Shown here: positions 1 to 9,190 of the stretch, piece by piece
Position numbering within the stretch: the stretch's first letter is position 1
How the letters are laid out: each line of letters starts with the position of its first letter
NCBI GenBank assembly: GCA_947507875.1
Contig: CANNQP010000037.1
Span: 1 to 44,960 of the forward strand
Direction: 5' to 3'
Source of the DNA: Verrucomicrobiaceae bacterium
GTDB taxonomy: Bacteria; Verrucomicrobiota; Verrucomicrobiia; Verrucomicrobiales; Verrucomicrobiaceae
DNA length: 44,960 nt
The notes under the pieces: model-generated
Told to the model about the DNA's origin: nothing
Databases searched by the model: none
Seen by the model: the letters and a program-made list of their open reading frames with translations, nothing else
Position numbers and translations under genes: made by a program

Positions 1-2
1 AA

Positions 3-137
3 AAGTGCCTGACCAAGCTGGTTGGTGATGGCTTTATCCCTGCCGATGTGTTGGCGAGCTTGCCAAGCCCTGACGAAATTTTGCGCAAGGCGGAGCAAGC
101 TAAGGCCAAAGCCGCCGCTGCGCTAGCCGCTCAATAA
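3..137 (+). CDS. C-terminal end of an unidentified protein (partial)
   Basis: An open frame enters from the left edge and stops at TAA 135-137, giving the last 44 residues of a protein. The tail is lysine/alanine-rich (about the last 18 residues are mostly A, K and Q), typical of a soluble, flexible C-terminus. The visible part ahead of it reads GDGFIPADVLASLPSPDEIL. I recognise no domain and assign no function. The frame is supported only by continuous coding and a stop shortly before the convergent gene at 169. Confidence 0.55.
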   Translation, partial: KCLTKLVGDGFIPADVLASLPSPDEILRKAEQAKAKAAAALAAQ

Positions 138-168
138 GCAACCCTTAGATCCATAGCAACAAGAGGCC

Positions 169-609
169 TCAACCCACGGTCGTGCTGACAAAAGATCGTA
201 TATCGAAATCATCCGCGATCTTATCTGACTGCCAGCGGCCGTCGGCATTTAACCGAAAGGTGCCAATCCAGCGCTGACTCCAGGCTTCTGGCTCGATCAT
301 GCTGAGCTGGCGCTTGCCGTTGATTTCGTAAAGATGGTATATTTCACCTACGACAGGCTCGAAGCTAAACTGGGACTCGTAGATCAACTTGTTCCAATTG
401 AACGCATCAATGACCTTTAAGTAAGATTCACGCAGCTCGACCAACTCTTGTTGGAGCTCTCGCTCCACCCGGGTGATGCCACGACTTTTGAAATTCGACA
501 GATCCTGCGGGATGATTTTGGCGGCGAGCCTCGAGGAAGGATAGGGCAAATAATTCGCCCTGGGTTCGGTCTGGGAGAGGTCTTGGTCGATGGGATCGTG
601 CTGGGTCAT
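169..609 (-). CDS. DUF2452 family protein
   Basis: This is a small soluble protein of about 146 residues with no signal peptide. The second half carries the pattern I know from DUF2452 (PF10504): a charged helix (RVERELQQELVELRESY), then FEPVVGEIYHLYE and LSMIEPEAW. The N-terminal DPIDQD also resembles the NPID-type start of that family. Its function is unknown. A longer frame begins at a GTG at 675, but I prefer ATG 609 because the recognisable family sequence starts just after it and the upstream bases are C/T-rich like other starts here. It is transcribed divergently from the cytochrome gene at 740. Confidence 0.7.
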   Translation of the reverse strand: MTQHDPIDQDLSQTEPRANYLPYPSSRLAAKIIPQDLSNFKSRGITRVERELQQELVELRESYLKVIDAFNWNKLIYESQFSFEPVVGEIYHLYEINGKRQLSMIEPEAWSQRWIGTFRLNADGRWQSDKIADDFDIRSFVSTTVG

Positions 610-739
610 GAAATCGGGAGTGTCTAAGCCTACGCTCCTAGAGAAGGAATAGCTCAGTGATTCGCGCTGAGGCACCTAGGTATAAGTCGTTTTCACTGCT
701 GGAAACCTCGTCACGATTGGGCATGATCCTGGTTTTCCC

Positions 740-3700
740 ATGCGTCGATTGGCCCTTTTTCTTCTTTTCCCCCAAGCTGTTTTGGCAGCGGAGGTCGACC
801 TCCATCGCTGGTCCGGCAGCCTGAATGTGCCCGACCCGGTCGCTTGCACAGTGGATGAGAAAGGCCGTGTGTATGTGACCTCGACCACGAGGCGCAAGGT
901 GGCCGATCTGGACATTCGCGAACACCCCATGTGGATTGCCGATGATGTAGGCCTCAGCAGCGTCGATGAAAAGCGTGCGTTCTTGAAGCATGAGCTAGCT
1001 CCTGGCCGACTGCGCCAGCCACGCGGTGGTCTAAAAGATCATAACAAAGATGGCTCGATTGACTGGAAAGACCTTACCGTACACAGCGAACGAATCTACC
1101 AACTGCGCGATACGGATGGTGATGGCACAGCAGATCAGCAGACGGTTTTCGCCGAGGGTTTCCAAACTGAAGTGACGGGCATCGCCGCAGGCATTCTCTA
1201 CCATGAAGGTTGGGTCTATGCCACGATCGCACCCGATTTATGGAGGCTAAAAGACACGAACGATGACGGCGTGGCTGATGTGCGCGAGGTCATCGCCCAC
1301 GGCTTTGGCATCCACCTCGCCTATGCAGGGCATGACATGCATGGGCCTCGACTCGGCCCTGATGGACGCATTTACTGGAGCATTGGCGACAAAGGCGTGA
1401 ATGTCACGAGCAAGGACGGCAAGCACTGGTACTATCCCCACGAAGGGGCCGTGATGCGTGTAGAGCCCGATGGCACTGGCTTTGAAGTTTTCGCGCATGG
1501 TCTGCGCAATGTGCAAGAGGTGGCCTTTGATGACTTCGGCAATCTCTTTGGCGTGGACAATGATGCCGACATGCCGGGAGAAAAAGAACGCATGGTTTAC
1601 ATCACTGAGCGGAGTGACTCGGGTTGGCGCTGTGCTCATCAATACATGAAGGCCGAAAGCCGCTGGATGCGGGAAAACCTCTGGAAAGCACCCTACGCGG
1701 GCAGCCCATTAGGCCAGACCCTTGACGAAAAACTACCTAAAACCGGAACACAGGCACCGCTCTTTTTCACTCCCCCACTCGCGAACTACTCAAACGGTCC
1801 AGCCGGCCTAGTTCATGAGCCAGGTACGGCTCTCGGTGCGAGGCTAAAAGGTCATTTTATCCTGAATCAATTTCCTTCGGGCAAGATGGAGGCTTTCACC
1901 ATGAAGCAGGAGGGGGCCTCTTTTGCCATGAGCCGCGCACGGATCATTCATGCTGGTATCATGGGCATTGGCCTCAGTTTTGGCCTCGATGGTGCCCTGT
2001 ACACGGCGGACTGGGTTGGCGGTTATCCTTTGGATGAAAAAGGAGCCATCTGGCGTATCGATGAACCCGCCCCCCATCCACAAAGGAGGGAGACCAAACA
2101 ATGGCTAAGCCAAAACTGGACAAAGGCCTCCGAATCAGAACTGCAGGAGCTACTCGCTCATGCCGATCAGAGGGTGAGAGTGGCCGCACAGCTAGAGCTG
2201 GCACGACGCAAAGCATGGACAACCTTGGCGTCTGTCTTGAACGAGCCGAGTGCCACCCTGATGGCAAAGATCCATGCCCTGTGGGGCTTAGGAATGGGCA
2301 TGAGACGCGGACAGATCGACGATAAACTGCTCGATGCATCCTTGGCCACCGAAGACACAGAACTGCAAACGCAGCTGAGCAAAGTGCTGGGAGATGCCCC
2401 CCAATCTGCGGGCATCAAGAGCCGCCAAGCCTTGATCACCTGGCTAAGCTCCGTTAACCCACGCGTGGCATTTCATGCGGCCATCGCAACAGGAAAAATG
2501 GCCATCCCAGAGGCGAACGAAGCGCTTTGGAAATTGGCAGCCAAAGCTGGGCAAGATGCATGGCTACGCCATGCCGTGGTAACAGGTCTGGCAGGGGCGG
2601 TTTCTGTAGATGCCTTGACTGCGGCGCTTCAGAACCCTGAAAGGAATGAGCGGATCTGTGCCACGCTCGCGCTTGCCCGCCTTCACTCCCCCCAGATCAC
2701 CCAAGCCCTCCAATCCTCGGATTCAGCTATCGTCGATGAAGCTGCACGCGCCATTCATGATGACGCGTGCATTCCTGAAGCACTTCCCGCCTTAGCCAAA
2801 CTCGTGGAAACGCACGATAAGCTTTCCCCAATCACACGGAGCCGTGCGCTGAATGCTAATTTAAGATTAGGTCAAATCGAACATGCTCAGCGTTTACTCC
2901 ATGCTGCCTTAGCAGGTTCAGACGAGGCTTTTGCCGCGCTGCACCGCTTCGCCAACCCACCCGTCTTGGATCGTGTGGATGGGGTTCATCGTCGCCATAA
3001 CCCCCGCAACTCAGAGGCAATTGCATCAGTCATTCAGCCTCATGTGCCAGCACTTTTAAGTTTAAAAAACCCTATTCAAAAAGCGGCGGGCATCGAGCTC
3101 ATGATCATCTACCAACTGAAGGTAAATGCCGTCGCCCTTAGCCAAATCATTGGCGATGCCAAAGCCGTAGTCGCCCTGCGAGTGGAAGCCTTGCGACTCA
3201 TGGCAGCCCAACATGCCAAAGATCCAACTTTCCCAACAACCCTCGTGCTGGCTGCGGGCAAAAACTCACCGCAGGAACTGCGCATGGAAGCCCTGGTGCA
3301 AACCTTTGCACATCAGAAAGAGCGCGCTGTTGCCGAAGCTTCACGCGTCTTGGAACAAGGCTCACTCCTCGAAAAACAAGCTGCTCTGAAGCTCGTTGGC
3401 CGAACCCAAGAAATAGCGGCCCAACAACTCATGGATATTTGGCTGCAAAGGCTAGCCGCAGGAAAAGTCGAACCCGGGTTGAAACTGGATGTCCTCGAAA
3501 CTGCTTTGGCTTTTTCGTCCCTAACAGAACGAATCGAAACTTATCAGCGGAGCCGAACAACAGCACCACGCGATGATTTGATTGATGGCGGCAACATTGC
3601 TCTGGGAAAAGAAATCGTGACCAATCATCTCGGCGCAAACTGCCTAGCCTGCCATAAGGTGGAGGCGAGTGAAGGAAGCCAAGTCGGTCCCAGCCTTAAG

Positions 3701-4039
3701 TCCATCGGCGCCCAGCGAAAGAAAACTGAGATTCTGGAAAGCTTGATGAATCCCGTCGCCAAGATTGTTCCTGGATACGGCTTGGTGTCGATCACCCTCA
3801 AGGATGGTAGCAATCACGCGGGCGCTCTATATCGAGAAGATGCGAATCACGTAATCCTGAAACTGGCAGATGGCAGCGAGAAAAAACTGCTCCGAGCACA
3901 GATCGCCATGCAAACTCCACCAGTTTCAATGATGCCGCCTATGCTGGGTATCCTGACAGCCCGAGAACTGCGAGACGTCATTGCCTACCTTAGCAGTCTG
4001 AAGCCGTCCAAAAGAAGCAAAGCAAAAAGCGAGCACTAA
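740..4039 (+). CDS. PVC-type secreted beta-propeller/HEAT/cytochrome c protein
   Basis: This 1099-residue exported protein belongs to the large PVC-superphylum membrane-bound dehydrogenase/heme-binding group. A signal peptide (MRRLALFLLFPQAVLAA) leads into a six-bladed propeller-like region (about residues 25-420). That region contains three calcium-loop-like segments, DHNKDGSID (about 100), DTDGDGTAD (about 124) and DTNDDGVAD (about 172). A helical repeat region follows (about 450-900, HEAT-like). A single-heme cytochrome c domain has CLACH at 968-972 and a later SMMPPM stretch that can supply the axial methionine. These proteins are thought to oxidise sugars or sugar derivatives in the periplasm and pass electrons through the heme; the substrate cannot be read from sequence. 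It stands alone, with no obvious partner downstream. Confidence 0.85.
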   Translation: MRRLALFLLFPQAVLAAEVDLHRWSGSLNVPDPVACTVDEKGRVYVTSTTRRKVADLDIREHPMWIADDVGLSSVDEKRAFLKHELAPGRLRQPRGGLKDHNKDGSIDWKDLTVHSERIYQLRDTDGDGTADQQTVFAEGFQTEVTGIAAGILYHEGWVYATIAPDLWRLKDTNDDGVADVREVIAHGFGIHLAYAGHDMHGPRLGPDGRIYWSIGDKGVNVTSKDGKHWYYPHEGAVMRVEPDGTGFEVFAHGLRNVQEVAFDDFGNLFGVDNDADMPGEKERMVYITERSDSGWRCAHQYMKAESRWMRENLWKAPYAGSPLGQTLDEKLPKTGTQAPLFFTPPLANYSNGPAGLVHEPGTALGARLKGHFILNQFPSGKMEAFTMKQEGASFAMSRARIIHAGIMGIGLSFGLDGALYTADWVGGYPLDEKGAIWRIDEPAPHPQRRETKQWLSQNWTKASESELQELLAHADQRVRVAAQLELARRKAWTTLASVLNEPSATLMAKIHALWGLGMGMRRGQIDDKLLDASLATEDTELQTQLSKVLGDAPQSAGIKSRQALITWLSSVNPRVAFHAAIATGKMAIPEANEALWKLAAKAGQDAWLRHAVVTGLAGAVSVDALTAALQNPERNERICATLALARLHSPQITQALQSSDSAIVDEAARAIHDDACIPEALPALAKLVETHDKLSPITRSRALNANLRLGQIEHAQRLLHAALAGSDEAFAALHRFANPPVLDRVDGVHRRHNPRNSEAIASVIQPHVPALLSLKNPIQKAAGIELMIIYQLKVNAVALSQIIGDAKAVVALRVEALRLMAAQHAKDPTFPTTLVLAAGKNSPQELRMEALVQTFAHQKERAVAEASRVLEQGSLLEKQAALKLVGRTQEIAAQQLMDIWLQRLAAGKVEPGLKLDVLETALAFSSLTERIETYQRSRTTAPRDDLIDGGNIALGKEIVTNHLGANCLACHKVEASEGSQVGPSLKSIGAQRKKTEILESLMNPVAKIVPGYGLVSITLKDGSNHAGALYREDANHVILKLADGSEKKLLRAQIAMQTPPVSMMPPMLGILTARELRDVIAYLSSLKPSKRSKAKSEH

Positions 4040-4381
4040 TCGTCTGCGACAACACCACAAGGACCGGAATTGATCTTTCTCTCAAAAATAAGAAACCCAA
4101 GTTCAGAGCCTCACTTAGGAATTCATTCAGCAGGGCAAATCACGATCGTTAACATTTTAACATGATTTGTTTGGAGTTCTGACCTCTCAATCCGCACAGC
4201 TTTGGATGCACCACGGTGAATGATAGGGTCACCATGGCTAACTTGAAGCCTAAACCGTTCATTGAGACAAACTAGGTTCGAGAACCTGATGTCTCCTTGG
4301 CAGCCGAACATTGACACTTGAGTGCAAATTCCTCTAAGCTGGCAATTCCACAAATAAATCGCGCCCCCCCGCACGTACCGC
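4040..4381. other. 342-nt intergenic region with three inverted repeats ahead of pilB
   Basis: I see no convincing gene in this stretch. It holds an AT-rich inverted repeat GTTAA-CATT-TTAAC (4148-4161). It also holds a 9-bp repeat with one mismatch, CCACGGTGA (4211-4219) against TCACCATGG (4229-4237), and a 14-bp palindrome AGGTTC-GA-GAACCT (4274-4287). The last lies just upstream of a possible -35 box. The region is probably the control region of the pilus/secretion operon that follows. Confidence 0.5.
4311..4340 (+). promoter_or_regulatory. Possible sigma70-type promoter for the pilB operon
   Basis: TTGACA (4311-4316) is followed after 18 nt by TAAGCT (4335-4340), about 40 nt upstream of the pilB start. 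The -35 is perfect and the -10 is weak, so this is only a candidate. Confidence 0.4.
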
Positions 4382-6037
4382 ATGTATTCCAACGAAGAGT
4401 TCCTCATCGAGCTGCTAACTGAAGCAGGCTATCTCACGCCGCAGGATCTGCAGCAGGCTAAGACCAACAAAAAAGGTCAAGAGACACCCCTGCAAACGCT
4501 GATCAAGACAGGGATCGTAGCAGATGAACAGTTAGCCAAGCTCGTCGCATCCAATAGCGGCATGGAGTATGTGGATCTACATGGCTTCCCGGCGAATCCA
4601 GCGCTAAAAACCTTGGTCTCGTTGGAACATGCCAAAAAGTATAAAATTGTGCCCATCGGCATCAATGGTACTTCACTCCAAATCGCCATCTCGGACCCTT
4701 ATGATTTCGAGACTCTGGACGCACTTCCGCATGTTCTACAGCCTGATTTGGAGTTCTTCTGTTCCACTCCCACCTTGATCCAAGAGGTCATGGTCACCAT
4801 TTATGGCAATGAAGCCATGACGGGCGGCAGCAAAGGCGAAGGAGCATCTAGCGGCGGCGATGGGGACGCACCGATCATCAAGCTTGTCGAAAACATGCTG
4901 ATGGATGCCTTTCGCAATCGCGCCTCCGACATCCACATCGAACCCATGGAAAAAGACATTCGCGTTCGGTTCCGCATGGATGGTGTGATGGTGGACATCG
5001 AACATCACCCAAAGCGACTGCTCGCCTCCATCATTGCTCGCATTAAGATCATGACAGGCACGATGAGTATCGACGAAAAACGTGTGCCTCAGGACGGACG
5101 AATTCAGATGCGATTTGGTGACAAGGAGCTTGATCTTCGTGTTTCTATTATTCCCACCCAAAACGGGGAAAGTGTGGTCATGCGCGTGCTCGACAAAAGC
5201 AGTCTCCGTCTCGGCCTTTCTGATTTAGGTTTCTTCAGTGACGACCAGAGTTGCTTTGAGAATTTGATCTCGCTGCCGGATGGCATCGTGCTCGTCACGG
5301 GGCCCACAGGCTCGGGAAAGACGACCACGCTTTACGCTTGCTTGAACTTCATCAACCGGCCGGACCGGAAGATCATCACGGTCGAAGATCCCGTCGAGTA
5401 CGAACTTCCTGGCATCAACCAGGTCATGGTGAAAGAGGATGTGGGCATGACATTCGCCGCGGCCCTGCGCGCCATGCTTCGTCAGGCACCGAATATCATC
5501 ATGCTGGGTGAGATTCGTGACGCGGAGACCGCGGGCATAGCCATTCAGGCATCCCTGACAGGTCATTTGGTCTTTTCCACCCTGCACACCAATGATGCAC
5601 CGAGCGCCGTAGCGCGTTTGGCGGACATCGGAATCAAACGCTTTCTGATCGCTTCCGCTGTGCGTGGCATCTTGGCACAACGACTCGTCAGGAAGTTATG
5701 CGGTGAGTGCAAGCAACCGGCAGGACTCAGTGATAAAGAAATGCGCCAACTCGGTCTGGAGGCCGGCCAGTTAGCCTCCGCGACGATCATGGGGCCCAAC
5801 GGCTGCAATAAATGCCGTAACTCCGGCCATCGTGGACGAATGGTCATCGCCGAAATTTTCCAAATTGATGATGAAGTGCGCAACATGATCAACCAAAACT
5901 TGACCACACCACAGCTGCGCAAACGCGCCCGAGAACTCGGCATGAGAACCCTACGTGAAGATGGCGTTCGCAAAGTTTTGGCAGGTGTAACAACCGCCAA
6001 CGAAGTCATCGAAGCCACTATGTCCGATGCAGATTGA
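4382..6037 (+). CDS. pilB: PilB/GspE-type assembly ATPase, first copy
   Basis: This cytoplasmic hexameric ATPase powers pilin or pseudopilin assembly. The 551 residues match the normal family length. They comprise an N-terminal MshEN/GspE-N domain (about 1-140), a glycine/serine-rich linker (about 145-160), and the secretion ATPase domain. Walker A GPTGSGKTTT is near residue 307, the Asp box/Walker B is IIMLGEIRD, and the His box is TGHLVFSTLHTND. A CGEC...CNKC tetracysteine zinc site shows it is an assembly ATPase rather than a PilT retraction ATPase. The start lies after a run of Cs with no Shine-Dalgarno. A second copy begins 49 nt downstream, followed by a platform protein and a pseudopilin. 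Confidence 0.88.
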   Translation: MYSNEEFLIELLTEAGYLTPQDLQQAKTNKKGQETPLQTLIKTGIVADEQLAKLVASNSGMEYVDLHGFPANPALKTLVSLEHAKKYKIVPIGINGTSLQIAISDPYDFETLDALPHVLQPDLEFFCSTPTLIQEVMVTIYGNEAMTGGSKGEGASSGGDGDAPIIKLVENMLMDAFRNRASDIHIEPMEKDIRVRFRMDGVMVDIEHHPKRLLASIIARIKIMTGTMSIDEKRVPQDGRIQMRFGDKELDLRVSIIPTQNGESVVMRVLDKSSLRLGLSDLGFFSDDQSCFENLISLPDGIVLVTGPTGSGKTTTLYACLNFINRPDRKIITVEDPVEYELPGINQVMVKEDVGMTFAAALRAMLRQAPNIIMLGEIRDAETAGIAIQASLTGHLVFSTLHTNDAPSAVARLADIGIKRFLIASAVRGILAQRLVRKLCGECKQPAGLSDKEMRQLGLEAGQLASATIMGPNGCNKCRNSGHRGRMVIAEIFQIDDEVRNMINQNLTTPQLRKRARELGMRTLREDGVRKVLAGVTTANEVIEATMSDAD

Positions 6038-6086
6038 TGCTACCAACGGACGACCTTGAGAACCGTATAACGAAAATCTTCCCCCC

Positions 6087-7745
6087 ATGACCCCTCAAAA
6101 CGTCATCGACATGCTCGAGTCACGTGGAGTGATCGACTCCGGCGTCGCTGAAGGCCTTACCCAGGATTGCATCCACAACGGCAAAGAAATCCTCCAGACC
6201 ATTCTTGATTACGGCATCTACCGAAATGAAGACGAATTCTGGGCTGTCGTGGCCGAAGAGCTCGGTGCCGACCATTTTGATCTGTCGAGTTATGAGCCAC
6301 CGCCCTCCGTGATCAATCTAGTCCCAGCGGGGATGGCAAGACTGTATGGTGCCTTCCCCATCACGCTCGATGCCCGTGGACTTCATGTCGCTTACACCGA
6401 TCCACTCAACCCGCAATTGGTGGAAGATTTGTGCTTCGGACTCGGCAAGCAGATTGTGCCGGTCGTCGCACGCCGGAGCCAAGTTCAGGCTCTCATTGAC
6501 AAGCATTATGGCTCGGGTGCGCCGAGCGTAGAGGATATCTTCGGTGGTCTGGCGAATGCTGGCAAAGACAGCCCTGAGGTGGAAGCCAACTCTGCCCCGA
6601 TCGTGAAGTTTGTCGATCTGGTGATGACCCAAGCGATTAAAGAAAAGGCGTCTGATATCCACTTCGAGCCTTTTGAACACGAATTCAAAATTCGTTACCG
6701 TGTCGATGGTGCGCTATACGAAATGGCTCCGCCTCCGGTGCATTTAGCAAACTCAGTGATCTCACGCGTGAAGGTCATGGCGAACATGAACATTGCGGAG
6801 CGGCGTGTCCCTCAAGATGGACGCATCATGACGGTGGTGAATGGCAAGCCTGTGGACATGCGTGTGAACTCGCTGCCGACTCAACATGGAGAATCCGTGG
6901 TGCTTCGTGTGCTAGATCGCAGCAGCGTCAATCTCGAACTTGAGCACCTAGGGATGCCTCCTTATTTGTTCGATTACATCACAGAGACCATCGAAAAGCC
7001 CAACGGTATCTTCATTGTTACTGGTCCCACTGGTGCAGGAAAGACCACCACGCTCTATGCCTGCCTGCGTCGAATCAATCAGATCGACACCAAGGTTCTC
7101 ACCGCCGAAGACCCCGTCGAATACGAACTCGACGGAATCATGCAAGTTCCAGTGAATGATGCAGTCGGTCTCACGTTTGCCAAAGCGCTGCGCTCATTCC
7201 TGCGCCAAGACCCAGACAAGATCATGGTGGGAGAGATGCGTGACGTGGAGACAGCGCAGATTGCTATCCAGGCTTCACTTACAGGGCACTTGGTGCTCAG
7301 CACCCTACATACCAACGATGCAGCTGGTGCCGTGACGCGCCTTGTGGACATGGGTGTAGAACCCTTCCTGGTGTCTGCCACGTTAGAGGGTATTTTGGCG
7401 CAACGACTGCTGCGTACCATATGCAAAAAATGTCGCTCAGCCTACACGCCTAGCTTGTCGATCCTCAATCAATTGGGTTTAAGTCCCGATGATATTGGCG
7501 GTAAACAGTTTTACACAGGGGCTGGCTGCGAAAAATGTGGAGGCTCTGGCTACAAAGGACGCAAGGGCATTTATGAACTACTGAATGTCACCGATCCAAT
7601 TCGCGAATTGATTGTCGAAAAAGCTCCCACACTAGCTTTGAAGCAAAAGGCTATCGAGCTGGGCATGATGACTCTGCGAGAAGACGGGCTTCGGAACATT
7701 TATGATGGTGAGACCACCATCGAAGAAGTCCTCAAATACACTTGA
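6087..7745 (+). CDS. PilB/GspE-type assembly ATPase, second copy
   Basis: This is a 552-residue paralogue of the preceding gene with the same domain order: an N-terminal MshEN domain, then the ATPase domain. Walker A GPTGAGKTTT lies near residue 313, followed by IMVGEMRD, TGHLVLSTLHTND and a CKKC...CEKC zinc site. All catalytic motifs are intact, so it should be an active assembly ATPase rather than a degenerate duplicate. The two copies differ mainly in the N-terminal third and in the segment between the cysteine pairs, which suggests different partners or substrates. The start follows CTTCCCCCC directly. It is probably co-transcribed with 4382-6037 and with the platform gene 117 nt downstream; the gap holds a small GGCAT-GAAA-ATGCC hairpin. 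Confidence 0.87.
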   Translation: MTPQNVIDMLESRGVIDSGVAEGLTQDCIHNGKEILQTILDYGIYRNEDEFWAVVAEELGADHFDLSSYEPPPSVINLVPAGMARLYGAFPITLDARGLHVAYTDPLNPQLVEDLCFGLGKQIVPVVARRSQVQALIDKHYGSGAPSVEDIFGGLANAGKDSPEVEANSAPIVKFVDLVMTQAIKEKASDIHFEPFEHEFKIRYRVDGALYEMAPPPVHLANSVISRVKVMANMNIAERRVPQDGRIMTVVNGKPVDMRVNSLPTQHGESVVLRVLDRSSVNLELEHLGMPPYLFDYITETIEKPNGIFIVTGPTGAGKTTTLYACLRRINQIDTKVLTAEDPVEYELDGIMQVPVNDAVGLTFAKALRSFLRQDPDKIMVGEMRDVETAQIAIQASLTGHLVLSTLHTNDAAGAVTRLVDMGVEPFLVSATLEGILAQRLLRTICKKCRSAYTPSLSILNQLGLSPDDIGGKQFYTGAGCEKCGGSGYKGRKGIYELLNVTDPIRELIVEKAPTLALKQKAIELGMMTLREDGLRNIYDGETTIEEVLKYT

Positions 7746-7862
7746 TGATTAGCACAGCTCTAGGCATGAAAATGCCACCATGGCCTTCATGAATTTAATG
7801 GACAGAGCACACTGCGAACCCGTAATCTAAAAAAGCTAAAATAAAACACGCAGCCCTAACGT

Positions 7863-9146
7863 ATGCCGAAGTTTCACTACATCGCCCTCGACCAGAACGG
7901 CCAGGAAGTCGCCGGAGAACTGGATGCAAGCAACGAGGCCGAGGCCATCAACCTTCTCCGCCAAAGTCAGCTTTATCCGACCCAGGTGGCCCAGGAAGGC
8001 AAAGGAGATGCTGCCGTCAAAAAGCGTGCGGCCAAAAGCCCGGCAGCGAAATCGAAAGGCAAAGCCGTCAAAGCTGGTGCGAATGCCAAGGTGAAACCTA
8101 AAACATTGATGGTTTTCACACGCCAATTGGCTACGCTCATTGACTCGGGGCTTCCACTGCTGCGCGGATTGACCGTCCTAAGCCGTCAGGAACCAAATCC
8201 GGTGATGAAATCGACCATCGCCACCTTAGCGGACAATGTCCAAACCGGCAGCACGTTTTCGGAAACGTTAGGACAATACCCCCGCATTTTCAATAAGCTC
8301 TACGTGAACATGGTGAAGGCGGGAGAGCTGGGTGGTGTGCTCGAGATCGTTCTCAATCGACTGGCCGAGTATCAAGAAAAGGCTCAGAAGCTAAAGAACA
8401 AGATCATGGCCGCCATGATCTATCCGTTGGTGGTGATGTTCATCGCCCTCGCAATCCTGATCTTCCTCATGCTGGTCATCGTTCCTAAGTTTGAGAAGAT
8501 CTTCGAGGAAATGCTAGGTGATAAAAACAAGCTGCCCACACTGACCAAATACGTGATTGGTTTTAGCCGCTGGATGGGGGACAACTTCCTTTGGCTCGCT
8601 GGGGGAGTAACCGTCATCTTCATCGGCTGGCGTATTTTTGCGGCAACCCCTGGAGGAAGACGTGCGATTGATGGTTGGAAACTCAAATTACCCCTCTTCG
8701 GTGACGTTCAGCGGAAAACAGCCATTTCTCGATTCACACGCACCTTGGGCACTCTTGTCACTTCCGGCGTTCCGATTCTGCAAGCCCTCAACATCACTCG
8801 TGAAACAGCAGGTAACGCGATCGTGTCTGAGTCTATTGTCAAAGTGCATGATGCTGTCAAAGAAGGTGAATCCATGGTCGCCCCCTTGGAATCGAGCAGC
8901 GTCTTTCCTCCAATGGTGATTTCCATGGTGGACGTCGGAGAAGAAACCGGTCAGCTGCCTGAAATGCTGCTGAAGATTGCCGATGTTTACGAAGATGAGG
9001 TGGACAACTCCGTTTCTGCTCTGACATCGATGCTTGAACCTCTCATGATCGTGCTTCTGGCTCTTGTCGTTGGCACCATTGTGCTTGCCCTATTCTTGCC
9101 GCTCATCGAAGTCATTAAACAACTCAGTGCAGGCCCTGGAGCATAA
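7863..9146 (+). CDS. pilC: PilC/GspF-type inner-membrane platform protein
   Basis: This 427-residue inner-membrane protein couples the cytoplasmic ATPase to pilin extrusion in type IV pili and type II secretion. The N-terminus (MPKFHYIALDQNGQEVAGEL) is the usual GspF start. It is followed by a lysine/alanine-rich linker (about 45-80) and two T2SSF repeats, one beginning MVFTRQLATLIDSGLPLLRGL and the other ISRFTRTLGTLVTSGVPILQAL. Membrane segments appear near residues 185-205, 240-260 and 395-420. Both T2SSF repeats carry the conserved GEETGQLPEM/GELGGVLE-type motif. It sits between the ATPase pair and the pseudopilin, as expected in an assembly operon. Confidence 0.88.
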   Translation: MPKFHYIALDQNGQEVAGELDASNEAEAINLLRQSQLYPTQVAQEGKGDAAVKKRAAKSPAAKSKGKAVKAGANAKVKPKTLMVFTRQLATLIDSGLPLLRGLTVLSRQEPNPVMKSTIATLADNVQTGSTFSETLGQYPRIFNKLYVNMVKAGELGGVLEIVLNRLAEYQEKAQKLKNKIMAAMIYPLVVMFIALAILIFLMLVIVPKFEKIFEEMLGDKNKLPTLTKYVIGFSRWMGDNFLWLAGGVTVIFIGWRIFAATPGGRRAIDGWKLKLPLFGDVQRKTAISRFTRTLGTLVTSGVPILQALNITRETAGNAIVSESIVKVHDAVKEGESMVAPLESSSVFPPMVISMVDVGEETGQLPEMLLKIADVYEDEVDNSVSALTSMLEPLMIVLLALVVGTIVLALFLPLIEVIKQLSAGPGA

Positions 9147-9190
9147 CGCGCTCAGACCTCGTTCAGTTCTTCATCCCAGACTTTTCGATT

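Noticed and set aside
4274..4287. GGTTCGA-containing sequence that could be a tRNA T-arm
   Set aside because: The stem closes on a four-base loop instead of seven, and no acceptor or anticodon arms flank it.
4123..4407. Minus-strand 94-codon frame between the cytochrome gene and pilB
   Set aside because: It overlaps the pilB start, has no recognisable domain, and crosses the likely promoter.
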